Below, one piece after another: positions 7,998 to 16,765 of a stretch of 64,000 nucleotides of DNA (position 1 is the stretch's first letter; every line of letters starts with the position of its first letter). Under the pieces are notes generated by a model. It made no database searches. It saw only the letters and a list, made by a program, of their open reading frames with translations, and was not told the origin of the DNA. The translations under genes were made by a program, and so were the position numbers. Source of the stretch: Candidatus Cloacimonetes bacterium HGW-Cloacimonetes-3 (GTDB taxonomy: Bacteria > Cloacimonadota > Cloacimonadia > Cloacimonadales > Cloacimonadaceae); the NCBI GenBank assembly GCA_002840645.1, contig PHBO01000007.1:62001-126000 (forward strand), read 5' to 3'.

Positions 7998-10900
7998 TTA
8001 TTTCCACATTATTTGTTGTGGGATTAACTTTCCCATGTTTTTGTGTGCCAAATCTGGTTTAGAGTTATCAGAATTATCTTGTGCAGCATAATTGCTACCC
8101 TCATGAATGATCCTTCCAACATGGAAGGGGTATGCGCAGTAAAGCCATTTCAACAAATGGTAAGTTGTCACTGCATCACCTAGAGCGTCGTGTTGTTTGA
8201 TTTTCATCTTATCATAAACATCCTTTAGAAAGGCAAGTGATGTGCTCAATTTATTATCAGAGAAACACTTGAATTGTCTGACTAGTTTTAGAGTGTCAAT
8301 TATGCAACCTTTAATTGTAACCCCTTCATAGCTGAGAAATCTTAAATCGAAGGGGGCATTATGAAAAACAAAGATACACTTCTCCGACATAAACTCATTT
8401 AGCTTTTTACAAGCCACTGTATTTTTAAAGTCTACCTGGTTTTCGAGAAATTCATCCGACAATCCATGAACTTCATATGCGAATGGATTAACGGGTACAT
8501 GGGGATTACAATAATCTACAAAAGATTCGTACCCTGATACAGTAACCTTGATTAGTGCTATTTGGCAGATCTTATCACTATTTGTCACTCCCGTTGTTTC
8601 AGTATCGATAATTACTAGAGCAGTTTCATTGAGAATGCCCTCGAGTCTTGTTCCAATGATAGTTTCTTTCTGTGCAGCCCACTCTAAATCTTTAATTGTG
8701 ACAGAAGCTAGTTCTCTAATAACTTTGCTACGATCTATTTTTGAGATTATTTCCAAAAAAACCATATCTGAAAGATTGAACACCGCCGCTTGACGATAAA
8801 TCATTTCAAAGTTTTCCAAGAACATTTTTTGCAAGAACATCTGATCTCGGATACCACGTATGGCGGCAAGTTTAGCTTTCAGGCTGTAATTCCCGAGTGC
8901 TATTGATTTGAACAAAGACTCAATTTCGTCTCTTTGATTACCACTAGGTTGAAGACTCTTGGGAAACACATTCCCTTTAATAAGTGCCACCAAGGTTATC
9001 AAATTTTGTTCAAACTTCTCCTGATTCTGTTTGGATAATATAGAAAGGACTAAATAGTGTATGTATCCAGAACCCTTAAAGAGATCAATATCGATCTTTG
9101 TTTCGTAGTTTATATACGCTGATTCAATGGCTTTGTACTTCTCTTTAAACTCATTAAACGCAACTCTATACTTGTTGCTTAACATCTTACACTCAATGGT
9201 AGTATGATCCGTCTTATGTTTGTTCTTTGCTTCTTCATTTTCTTGCTGATTATCTATCCTTGCTGTAACTTCGTAGATCTCATTTTGTTCCGTGGTCACC
9301 ATAGTTTTAGCATTGTTAACCTTAGACAAGGCCATGTTTCTTGCATCTGAGTATCTCCCATCTGAAGCGACTCTCACTAATGTTTCTGGATCTTGAATCA
9401 ATGTGACTGCCAAATGTCTTATCTCTTCGTCCATATCATTTATTGCCATTTGTTCAACTATTTTCGAGTCTTCAATCATTGGCAAAACCATAGCCCTAAT
9501 CCTGGGACATCTATCATTGTTAGCTATCTTCAACAAAGTGCTTTGGTCGCTTATTTTAGTAATAGCAACTTTTCTGATGTCTGCAAAAATATTGTTGAGT
9601 GCCGCATCAGTAATAAATTCCTCATCTTTTATGAGCTCAAGAGCTAGACACTTTGCCTTACTTGATCGATGCTGTCTAACGATTAATTTCAACTTATCTT
9701 GAATTTGCAGGTCTAGGACTTCTTCAATTTTCTCGTACGACATACTTCTTAATCGATTAACTAGATCGTTACCAGAAATGTTCAATACATCAGAGAAAAG
9801 GATGTCATTAGATTGATCTGCAATAATTTGCTTTCGAATTACATGATACTCCATGCTATTGCCAATACAATTGTTTTGTTCATCGGTAACATCGTCTTGA
9901 GCGAGAACTATTTCATTTTCTGGCTTAATTACCTGTTGATCTTGCATAAACAAAACCATCTTCTTCTTTGAAGATTTTTCACTGAGAAAACGATCAAGCT
10001 TAGACTGTTTCAATGCAAAACTTGGATCATCAACTAAACTAATTATGACCTCTATAGCTTCTATGATCATTTCTCGGATTGACTTCTTTGCATTGGCTAA
10101 GAAGTCTTCAGAATAATCAGAAATCAACAACTTGGACTTGACAATGGTTATCCGTAACTCACAATCTGATACAACCACATTCTCGGCGGATAGAAGAAAA
10201 TTGTGAATGTCAGGGTCTCGTTTTTTTAATATAGAAATGAATTCTTTCCAGTTTTGGACAACCCAATTGACTTCTAGTTGTACCGGAATATTCCTATCTG
10301 GTAAATCTAGCACTTTTGTCGTGTAATTTATCATTGTGGAAGGCATTTCAGATTCTGCTTGTAAATTCTGTAGAACCCATAGGACTATTCCCTTATCGAT
10401 GTCCATATTGCCAACACAAGAAGGGCATCCATGTTTACAGGAACAGAATGCTACCATCTTGATTGCATCTCTGATAACCTCTTCTACCAATTCGAATATT
10501 TTTTGGGCAAACCCAAGCCCCCCCCTATACTTATCATAAATTATCAAAGCAGTTTTTTTTGAATCCGAAGCCATAAATAATGTGGCACCGATATCACCAT
10601 ATGTAGACATAGTCCTTATTTCTGCTGCATTCTTAAATGCGAAAACCACTCCATCAACATCATACTTATAATTCATGTTGTTTTTCGATTCATCACCTGA
10701 GCCAAGGCGTGTAGGAATATCTTGCAGATTATCAGGGAGGATTATCCAGATTCCCTCTGTATCCAATTCTTCACTTAAGGATTCTTCCAGCTCTTCAAAT
10801 CCAATGTTCTGGTGTGTGAAGAAAGAGATTTTCTTATAACCTATTATTTCTGTTGAGACACTCACATCACCCCAAAATGCTGAACATCTCAATACTGGTT

Positions 10901-12623
10901 TCTGGTTTACGATAGATAGCACATCAACTGCTGATTCTATCCAGGGAACAGTGTAGTGATCACTGTTTATACATATAAGTTCTGCTGTTTTATCTTCAAG
11001 TTTTAGTTTTCTAACTTTATATTGTGCACCATCATGGATGTATATCGCACCTGGATAAAGCTCGAACTTAGCTGTGACAAGGTCAGTAGATGTGATTGTC
11101 TTGTCATTTTGCATATCAATTACATCAACACTCTCATTACTAATGTTCCTTAAACTAATATCATTAGCGGGATTTGTATTACTCGACCAGACGAAAACAC
11201 CTTGATTATGGATAATATCCCCAGTCTCAACAAGTTTATTCACAATAATACCAAGATCTGGGAAATAATCAAAGTCTTTCTGGGATAACGGAACTTCATG
11301 TGCGGCAGCGCGAATGTGGGCTAGTTGAATGAATATATTGCTTATGTCCACAATGGCATTTTCAACGTTTGAATCTGTTAACCATTCAGGATGATTGGCG
11401 ATGTAATGCTCTATTGGACTATTTGATAACAACAAGACAATATATGCCTTCTCTGCCCGTCTGCCAGCTCTTCCGGATTGCTGCCAAAAGCTGGCTTTGG
11501 TACTAGGAAATCCAGCCATGACCACCGCATCCAATGAGCCAATATCTATACCCAATTCCAAAGCATTAGTTGAAATAACACTCCTCAATGTGCCAGATCG
11601 TAAGTTTTTTTCGATAACCCTTCTTTCGTCTGGGTTGAGTCCAGAGCGATAAGCAGAAACCATGTTGTTTATTCCATGCCCACCGTATTCTTGTAACAAT
11701 ATATCTCTGATCTCTTTGGAAGCTACTTCTACACCCCTTCTACTTCTACAAAAGGTGATACTGCTGATATCATTCGCAATAAGATCTGGGATTAATTCAG
11801 TAACCTCTTTGATCAAATCATGCACATTTGGGTCTGGACTCTTCCAGAGCACTAATCTCTTCTCTGCGCAGTTGGAACCATCTTCATCAATCAATACAAA
11901 TGGTTTACCACAGATATTCTCAGCTAGCTCAATAGGATTTGCAATAGTCGCGCTGCTACATAGAAATTTTGGGTGCGAGCCGTGATACAAACATACACGG
12001 ATTAGCCTCCGCATAAGATTAGCCACATGTGTTCCAAAAGCACCACGATAAACATGCAGTTCATCTAATACTACGAATTGAAGGTTTTGAAATAACTGGG
12101 GAAATCCATACTTGTTGTGGTTGGAAAGAAAACCTACATTAATCATATCGGGATTGGTCAGGATTATATTCGCATACTCTCGAATCCGTTTTCGTTCAGA
12201 TGGATGAGTATCACCATCATAAACCCCAATGGATATCTCTCTTTTGCATCCGATGGCTTTCAAGATTATTTCTAGGCTAGCTTTCTGATCTTGGGCAAGC
12301 GCTTTAGTTGGATAAAGAAAAAGTGCCTTTGCTAAAGGATTATTAAGGATACGCTGGAACACGGGAAGGTAGAAGGCAAGCGACTTACCGCTAGAAGTTC
12401 CAGTAGTAATTATTACATTTCTATTTTGCGATACTTCTGAAAACATCCTTCCTTGATGGCTGTACAGCTGCGTAATGCCCATTTTTTTCAGTCCGGTTTT
12501 AATACTTCCACACAATTCGTCAGGAACTTCAACCAATCTTGCTTTTCGCCCTGGAATTGATTTTATGGCTACTATTCTATTTTTATGTTTACTTAGTATC
12601 TCATCCATGTTCATATAAGCCAT
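7998..12623 (-). CDS. MrfA/YprA-type helicase fused to a DEDDh 3'-5' exonuclease
   Basis: 1541 aa from ATG 12623 (GGAGG five bases upstream). Residues about 35-430 are a superfamily-2 helicase: TGTSSGKS Walker A (about 75-81), DELHVYRGAFGTHVANL motif II, CSSATI motif III and QQSGRAGRR motif VI. Motif II and its flank are very close to Bacillus MrfA. Residues about 725-740 hold four cysteines (CSCKHGCPSC), the MrfA C-terminal zinc site. Residues about 955-1110 are LRV/HEAT-like repeats (LLKIANNDRCPRIRAMVL). Residues about 1328-1505 are a DnaQ-like exonuclease with DTE (1340/1342), HNAPFD (1421-1426) and HDALGDA (1478-1484). Bacillus MrfA and MrfB are separate proteins that repair mitomycin damage. 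Here helicase and nuclease are one chain. Base composition is visibly A+T-richer than the neighbours. Repair or antiphage defence are both plausible. Confidence 0.9.
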   Translation of the reverse strand: MAYMNMDEILSKHKNRIVAIKSIPGRKARLVEVPDELCGSIKTGLKKMGITQLYSHQGRMFSEVSQNRNVIITTGTSSGKSLAFYLPVFQRILNNPLAKALFLYPTKALAQDQKASLEIILKAIGCKREISIGVYDGDTHPSERKRIREYANIILTNPDMINVGFLSNHNKYGFPQLFQNLQFVVLDELHVYRGAFGTHVANLMRRLIRVCLYHGSHPKFLCSSATIANPIELAENICGKPFVLIDEDGSNCAEKRLVLWKSPDPNVHDLIKEVTELIPDLIANDISSITFCRSRRGVEVASKEIRDILLQEYGGHGINNMVSAYRSGLNPDERRVIEKNLRSGTLRSVISTNALELGIDIGSLDAVVMAGFPSTKASFWQQSGRAGRRAEKAYIVLLLSNSPIEHYIANHPEWLTDSNVENAIVDISNIFIQLAHIRAAAHEVPLSQKDFDYFPDLGIIVNKLVETGDIIHNQGVFVWSSNTNPANDISLRNISNESVDVIDMQNDKTITSTDLVTAKFELYPGAIYIHDGAQYKVRKLKLEDKTAELICINSDHYTVPWIESAVDVLSIVNQKPVLRCSAFWGDVSVSTEIIGYKKISFFTHQNIGFEELEESLSEELDTEGIWIILPDNLQDIPTRLGSGDESKNNMNYKYDVDGVVFAFKNAAEIRTMSTYGDIGATLFMASDSKKTALIIYDKYRGGLGFAQKIFELVEEVIRDAIKMVAFCSCKHGCPSCVGNMDIDKGIVLWVLQNLQAESEMPSTMINYTTKVLDLPDRNIPVQLEVNWVVQNWKEFISILKKRDPDIHNFLLSAENVVVSDCELRITIVKSKLLISDYSEDFLANAKKSIREMIIEAIEVIISLVDDPSFALKQSKLDRFLSEKSSKKKMVLFMQDQQVIKPENEIVLAQDDVTDEQNNCIGNSMEYHVIRKQIIADQSNDILFSDVLNISGNDLVNRLRSMSYEKIEEVLDLQIQDKLKLIVRQHRSSKAKCLALELIKDEEFITDAALNNIFADIRKVAITKISDQSTLLKIANNDRCPRIRAMVLPMIEDSKIVEQMAINDMDEEIRHLAVTLIQDPETLVRVASDGRYSDARNMALSKVNNAKTMVTTEQNEIYEVTARIDNQQENEEAKNKHKTDHTTIECKMLSNKYRVAFNEFKEKYKAIESAYINYETKIDIDLFKGSGYIHYLVLSILSKQNQEKFEQNLITLVALIKGNVFPKSLQPSGNQRDEIESLFKSIALGNYSLKAKLAAIRGIRDQMFLQKMFLENFEMIYRQAAVFNLSDMVFLEIISKIDRSKVIRELASVTIKDLEWAAQKETIIGTRLEGILNETALVIIDTETTGVTNSDKICQIALIKVTVSGYESFVDYCNPHVPVNPFAYEVHGLSDEFLENQVDFKNTVACKKLNEFMSEKCIFVFHNAPFDLRFLSYEGVTIKGCIIDTLKLVRQFKCFSDNKLSTSLAFLKDVYDKMKIKQHDALGDAVTTYHLLKWLYCAYPFHVGRIIHEGSNYAAQDNSDNSKPDLAHKNMGKLIPQQIMWK

Positions 12624-13013
12624 GCCAGCCTCCAAAATTCTATGATTAGATTAACAGATAATCCAAAACTTATCCCCGCTGGTGGTTATCCCTGAGAGAT
12701 GATGCCAAACTGTACTTTTCCTTCATATTAGCTGCCTTTATCGGTTTTAATGCGACCTGCCTTTGTGATAAATTATACCGCTGCGGAGTTTTTTTATTGG
12801 CACATCTTCTGTCAAGCAAAACCGCACCTTTCGCAGGATTGGCATCCTGCGCTACCTTTAAGCCCACCCATACCCCCCCTATCGCGATATAAGGTGGTTA
12901 TGGTGAGATACCGCTAAATTCCACGTCCAAAAGATTTATGCCATTTGTGTTGACATCCTTGCTGCAAGTACAAAAAGTGGCAGAAATAGTAAACGTAAAA
13001 AGAGATATCTTAA
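12624..13013. other. Intergenic region, divergent promoters, small hairpin
   Basis: 390 bases separate the helicase gene (minus) from the B12 radical SAM gene (plus). It must hold both promoters, but I cannot place either with confidence. A perfect 8-bp hairpin, CGCAGGAT / ATCCTGCG, sits at 12832-12851. A short minus-strand frame at 12670-12867 has no protein-like character. Confidence 0.5.
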
Positions 13014-14372
13014 ATGAAAAATATCCTCATGGTAGCCCTAAACAGCAGTTGGAGCCAATCCAACCTTGCCTTTTTTTACCTGCGCGAAGTTATCCGCCAC
13101 CTGCCTTACGCGGTGGATATGCGGGATTTCACCTTAAAAGACCACCTTGGAGACGTATTGCAGAGCATTTATTCCACACAGGCGGATATTATCTGCTTTT
13201 CTGCCTACATCTGGAACTGCGAATACTTGCAGAAGCTTGTCCCGGAGCTAAAAAAGCTGATGCCGGAGGCAATCTTGGTACTGGGTGGTCCCGAGGCTGC
13301 TAACCGCGACTATTCTTTAGCTACGAGGGATTTTGTTGTGCAGGGCAGCGGCGAGGGGGTGTTTCTGGAATTGGCGGAAAATGCTTTCACCGTACCCGCA
13401 GGAAACAGCAGTATGGCTCTAAAAGATGTCCCCTTTCCCTACCGGGCAGAAGACATAAGCACCATACAAGGCAAGCTGGTGTATTACGAAAGCTATCGCG
13501 GCTGTCCTTACGCTTGCGTTTATTGCCTTTCTGCCTCAGACCAACGCCATGAACTGCGCTTTAATCCGGACTGCAGCAGCGATATGGCAAAGCTGGATGC
13601 GGAACTAAATGCGCTCATCGCCTTAAAACCCAAGACCCTGAAGTTTATAGACCGCAGCTTCAATATTTTCCCCAAGCTGGCGCATCACATCTGGCAGTTT
13701 TTTATCAAGCACGAAAGCCCCTGCGAAGTGCATTTTGAAATCTACCCGGATTTGCTTTGTGAAGCGGATTTTAGCATTCTAAAAACTGCTCCGCCCGGGG
13801 TTTTCCGCTTTGAAGTGGGCATCCAAACCACTAACGACGCTATAGCCAAAGTTAGCGGGCGTAACAGCAACTGGCAAAAGGCAAGGCAAGCACTGCTAAT
13901 CCTGAAGCAGCGTACAGAAATACGCATACATGCAGACTTGCTGGCAGGGCTTCCGGGCGAGGACTACGCCTCCGTGCTAAACTCCATAAACGGGCTTTGT
14001 GCCACCCTCCCCGATGCGGTGCAGCTTGGCACTCTGAAGATTTTACCTGATACGCCCATGCAGGAAATAGCCACACAGCGCGGCTACCTGTGGCTGAACC
14101 ATCCCCCTTATCAATGCCTGGCTTCAGATGCACTTAGCTTTGATGAAATGTGCATTCTGGAAAGCCTTGCTAAACTACTTAACCTGTACTGGAATAAGGA
14201 AGAATACCCCCACCGCTGGGCACAAATGCTGCAAAAGCATCAGGCTACGGATATCCTCTTTGCCTTGCTGGACATGCATAAACAATTGGGCTACGATCTC
14301 CATTCCCTTGCCAAAGGAAAGCGGGAAGCTGTGATGGAGAAGCTACTATTGTTAACAAACACACCGGCATGA
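13014..14372 (+). CDS. B12-binding radical SAM protein (DUF4080 type)
   Basis: 452 aa. Residues about 1-125 are a cobalamin-binding Rossmann-like domain (ADIICFSAYIWNCEYL, ILVLGGPEA). The radical SAM core follows, with the 4Fe-4S ligands CPYACVYC at about residues 164-171, then YPDLLCEADF and FRFEVGIQTTN. The C-terminal third resembles DUF4080, usual for this subgroup. Such enzymes catalyse methylations or rearrangements; the substrate cannot be told from sequence. It stands alone, upstream of the dnaA region. Confidence 0.88.
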   Translation: MKNILMVALNSSWSQSNLAFFYLREVIRHLPYAVDMRDFTLKDHLGDVLQSIYSTQADIICFSAYIWNCEYLQKLVPELKKLMPEAILVLGGPEAANRDYSLATRDFVVQGSGEGVFLELAENAFTVPAGNSSMALKDVPFPYRAEDISTIQGKLVYYESYRGCPYACVYCLSASDQRHELRFNPDCSSDMAKLDAELNALIALKPKTLKFIDRSFNIFPKLAHHIWQFFIKHESPCEVHFEIYPDLLCEADFSILKTAPPGVFRFEVGIQTTNDAIAKVSGRNSNWQKARQALLILKQRTEIRIHADLLAGLPGEDYASVLNSINGLCATLPDAVQLGTLKILPDTPMQEIATQRGYLWLNHPPYQCLASDALSFDEMCILESLAKLLNLYWNKEEYPHRWAQMLQKHQATDILFALLDMHKQLGYDLHSLAKGKREAVMEKLLLLTNTPA

Positions 14373-14423
14373 TGCCTGCAAATCCTACCTCGCAACTAAA
14401 ACCTGACACCCGTCACCTGACAC

Positions 14424-14514
14424 CTTCCTTGCATCAAATGTCATAGCATTACGCATGAAATACGCATCCCATCCGTAGTTCATGCGTAATGCATAAGTAA
14501 TGCAAGCAAGGAAG
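14424..14514. repeat. Dispersed palindromic element, copy 1
   Basis: The core at 14446-14492 is GCATTACGCATGAA and its exact complement TTCATGCGTAATGC, around a centre with TACGCATCCCATCCGTA. Outer arms CTTCCTTGC (14424) and GCAAGGAAG (14506) extend it to about 91 bp. Near-identical copies lie at 40394 and 62493. All three are intergenic. Confidence 0.9.
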
Positions 14515-14852
14515 AAGCGGATTTTACGACTGTGGAAGCAGGCAAACAGCAAACCATGATAAAAAGTAAACCTAATAGGGGTGTGGAAGAAATATAACAA
14601 TCGTTAAATGCATACTCTGCATCGTATAAGAAGTTGTGATGCCAATATGTGAAAATTGCTATTGTGCTTGTATAGCTATAAAAATGTAAGCAATTGGCGG
14701 TTTTAGTGTATAGCTAAACCACAATACTGTGGACTTTTAGCTGCTTGACAAATCGAGGGAGAAGATTTTTCTGGCGAGGTTGGTTGTAGCACAAACCCCA
14801 AAAAAAGCTAACGCACAAAGAGAGAGAATTTTAACATTTCGGGGTTCAAAAA

Positions 14853-14986
14853 TGTGGATAAGTTGTGGATAAGTTTTTAACTGAAAGCGGAAGTTAGCGA
14901 TCCAATAAGGGGATAACTTCTTTGGTATCAGTTAGATAAAAGTAGCTTTGTGCCATTTGTGCTGCTCCCACCGAACTTGTGGATAA
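14853..14986. other. DnaA boxes upstream of dnaA
   Basis: Three exact TGTGGATAA sites (complement of the TTATCCACA DnaA box) lie at 14853-14861, 14864-14872 and 14978-14986, inside the 639-bp gap before dnaA. They may serve dnaA autoregulation or be part of a bipartite origin. The rest of the gap holds repeat copy 1 and no gene I can support. Confidence 0.8.
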
Positions 14987-15011
14987 ATAACGTTTTATAG
15001 GGATTGGACTT

Positions 15012-16343
15012 ATGGATCAAGACATTTGGCAGAACATTCTGGATAAGCTGGAAGAGAACATCAATCCGCAGAGCTTTAAGACCTGGTTTTCGGACACTAA
15101 GCTGGTGGATATGACGGACAAGGCTTTAATGATCCGGGTGGCAACGCAGTTTTCGGCAAATTATCTTAACCAAAACTACAATGAGGCACTTAGCGAGATT
15201 TCGTACAGCCTGTATGGGCGCAAGTATGATATTCAGTTTATCACAAACCCGCACCGGGTTAGCGATAAAAGCGGTGAAGTTCCGGAATATAGCGGAAATA
15301 GAATAACCATGAATACCAAACTGAATGAACGCTATAATTTCGAAGACTTTGTGGTGGGTAGTAATAACAACTTCGCCTGCAGCGCTGCCAAAGCCGTGGC
15401 AGAATCACCCGGCTACACCTACAATCCGCTGTTCATCTATGGTGAAAGCGGCATGGGGAAAACACATTTGATGCAGGCAATAGGCAATTTTGTATCCCGT
15501 GAAGGACGGAATTGCAGCATCTATTACACTACCTCAGAAGCATTTACTAATGAGATGATAGACGGTATCCGGGCGAATAAGATGTCGGATTTCCGGGCTA
15601 AGTTCCGTAAGGTGGATTTACTGTTGGTGGATGACATCCATTTCCTTTCCCGCAAGGAAGGAACCCAGGAAGAGTTCTTCCACACTTTTAATGCCTTGTT
15701 TGAGAATAAGAAGCAGATAGTGCTGACCTCAGACCGTCCCCCGAAGGACATCCCGGATCTGGAGAAAAGGCTGGTTACGCGTTTTGAAAGCGGGCTTACC
15801 TGCGATCTTAAGAACCCGAATTTTGAAACCAGAGTAGCTATTCTACGCAAAAAAGCAGAGCCGGAGAATATCGTTTTGAGCGATGACGTATTCAATTTCA
15901 TCGCAGACAGCATCACCAGCAGTGTACGCGCCCTGGAGGGTTCCCTTATCCGCATCCTGGCGTTTTCTTCCTATAACAAGCTGAATCCTGAAGAGATAGA
16001 TGTGGCGGCTGCCTCAGATATCCTCTCGGACATGATCTCTGAGAAGCTGCGCAATATCTCTCTGGATGCCATTACGAAGCAGGTATGCCTGTCATACTCT
16101 CTAAGCCCGGCACAGATGATGGAGAAAACCCGCAAGCAGAATGTTGCCTTCCCCCGGCAAGTGGCGATGTATCTGGCAAATATGCTTATTCCTCAGCTTA
16201 GCCTGAAAGAAATTGCCGTTTATTATAACCGCAAAGATCACACCACCGTGCTGCATGCCAAAAAGCTGATAGAAAACCAATTTCGCGAAGATGAAGACTT
16301 CCGTTCGCATGTGGAACTGATGATAAAGAATATTAGGAATTAG
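15012..16343 (+). CDS. dnaA: Chromosomal replication initiator DnaA
   Basis: 443 aa, normal length. Domain I (residues 1-80) contains the conserved W-x-x-I-L and FKTWF. The AAA+ domain has Walker A GESGMGKTH (about 143-151; commoner form GxxGLGKTH) and Walker B LLLVDDIHFL, followed by the ENKKQIVLTSDRPP and LVTRFESGL arginine-finger segment. Domain IV ends with LKEIAVYYNRKDHTTVLHA, the DnaA-box-binding signature. It binds TTATCCACA boxes, which occur on both sides of the gene, and opens the origin. dnaN does not follow; an envelope-protein operon does. Confidence 0.98.
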   Translation: MDQDIWQNILDKLEENINPQSFKTWFSDTKLVDMTDKALMIRVATQFSANYLNQNYNEALSEISYSLYGRKYDIQFITNPHRVSDKSGEVPEYSGNRITMNTKLNERYNFEDFVVGSNNNFACSAAKAVAESPGYTYNPLFIYGESGMGKTHLMQAIGNFVSREGRNCSIYYTTSEAFTNEMIDGIRANKMSDFRAKFRKVDLLLVDDIHFLSRKEGTQEEFFHTFNALFENKKQIVLTSDRPPKDIPDLEKRLVTRFESGLTCDLKNPNFETRVAILRKKAEPENIVLSDDVFNFIADSITSSVRALEGSLIRILAFSSYNKLNPEEIDVAAASDILSDMISEKLRNISLDAITKQVCLSYSLSPAQMMEKTRKQNVAFPRQVAMYLANMLIPQLSLKEIAVYYNRKDHTTVLHAKKLIENQFREDEDFRSHVELMIKNIRN

Positions 16344-16481
16344 TGGAAGAGTGAAAGAGTGGAAAAGTGAAACACAATCTTTGGATAGGTACCAGGGGTA
16401 TAACCTCACACAGCAAAATAGGAATATATTCACGCTCAAAGTTATGCTAGGTTGCACCTTTCCACCCTTCCACTCTTCCGC
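16343..16481. repeat. Inverted repeat with 27-nt arms just after dnaA
   Basis: Arms 16343-16369 and 16455-16481 match at 23 of 27 positions. Each is a purine-rich (or complementary) GTGGAAGAGTG-type run, and the spacer is 85 bp. The left arm begins at the last base of the dnaA stop codon. It may terminate dnaA transcription or structure the origin. Confidence 0.75.
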
Positions 16482-16515
16482 CTTTCTATTACACTTAGCC
16501 ACGTTAAGAAGAAAG

Positions 16516-16712
16516 TTATCCACACAAGTGCACAAGTATTTGTGTATAGCTGTGAATAACTTGTGTATAAAGGCATTAGGGAGTTTCTCTGTGCACAAAG
16601 ACAGTTTTAGCTCTGTAGTTATCCACAAGTTATCCACAGTTGCCATGTATCTGCAAAGGCTTTCAGGGTATGGTGAAAAGAAAATACTTGACCGATTATC
16701 CCCATATCCACA
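16516..16712. other. Probable replication origin (oriC), DnaA-box cluster
   Basis: Three exact TTATCCACA boxes (16516, 16619, 16630) and near matches lie within 200 bp: TGTGAATAA 16551, TGTGTATAA 16562, TTATCCCCA 16696, ATATCCACA 16704. An A+T-rich stretch lies just beyond, towards 16765. Position directly beside dnaA is typical of bacterial oriC. The 422-bp gap has no credible gene. Confidence 0.8.
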
Positions 16713-16765
16713 AAGCCTACTTCTGTTACTAAATATCAAAATCTCTCTTTAATAGGATTATTATT

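Noticed and set aside
16101-16739. 212-codon minus-strand open frame across the end of dnaA and the origin
   Set aside because: It overlaps dnaA's DNA-binding domain and the DnaA-box cluster, has no domain pattern and no ribosome-binding site.
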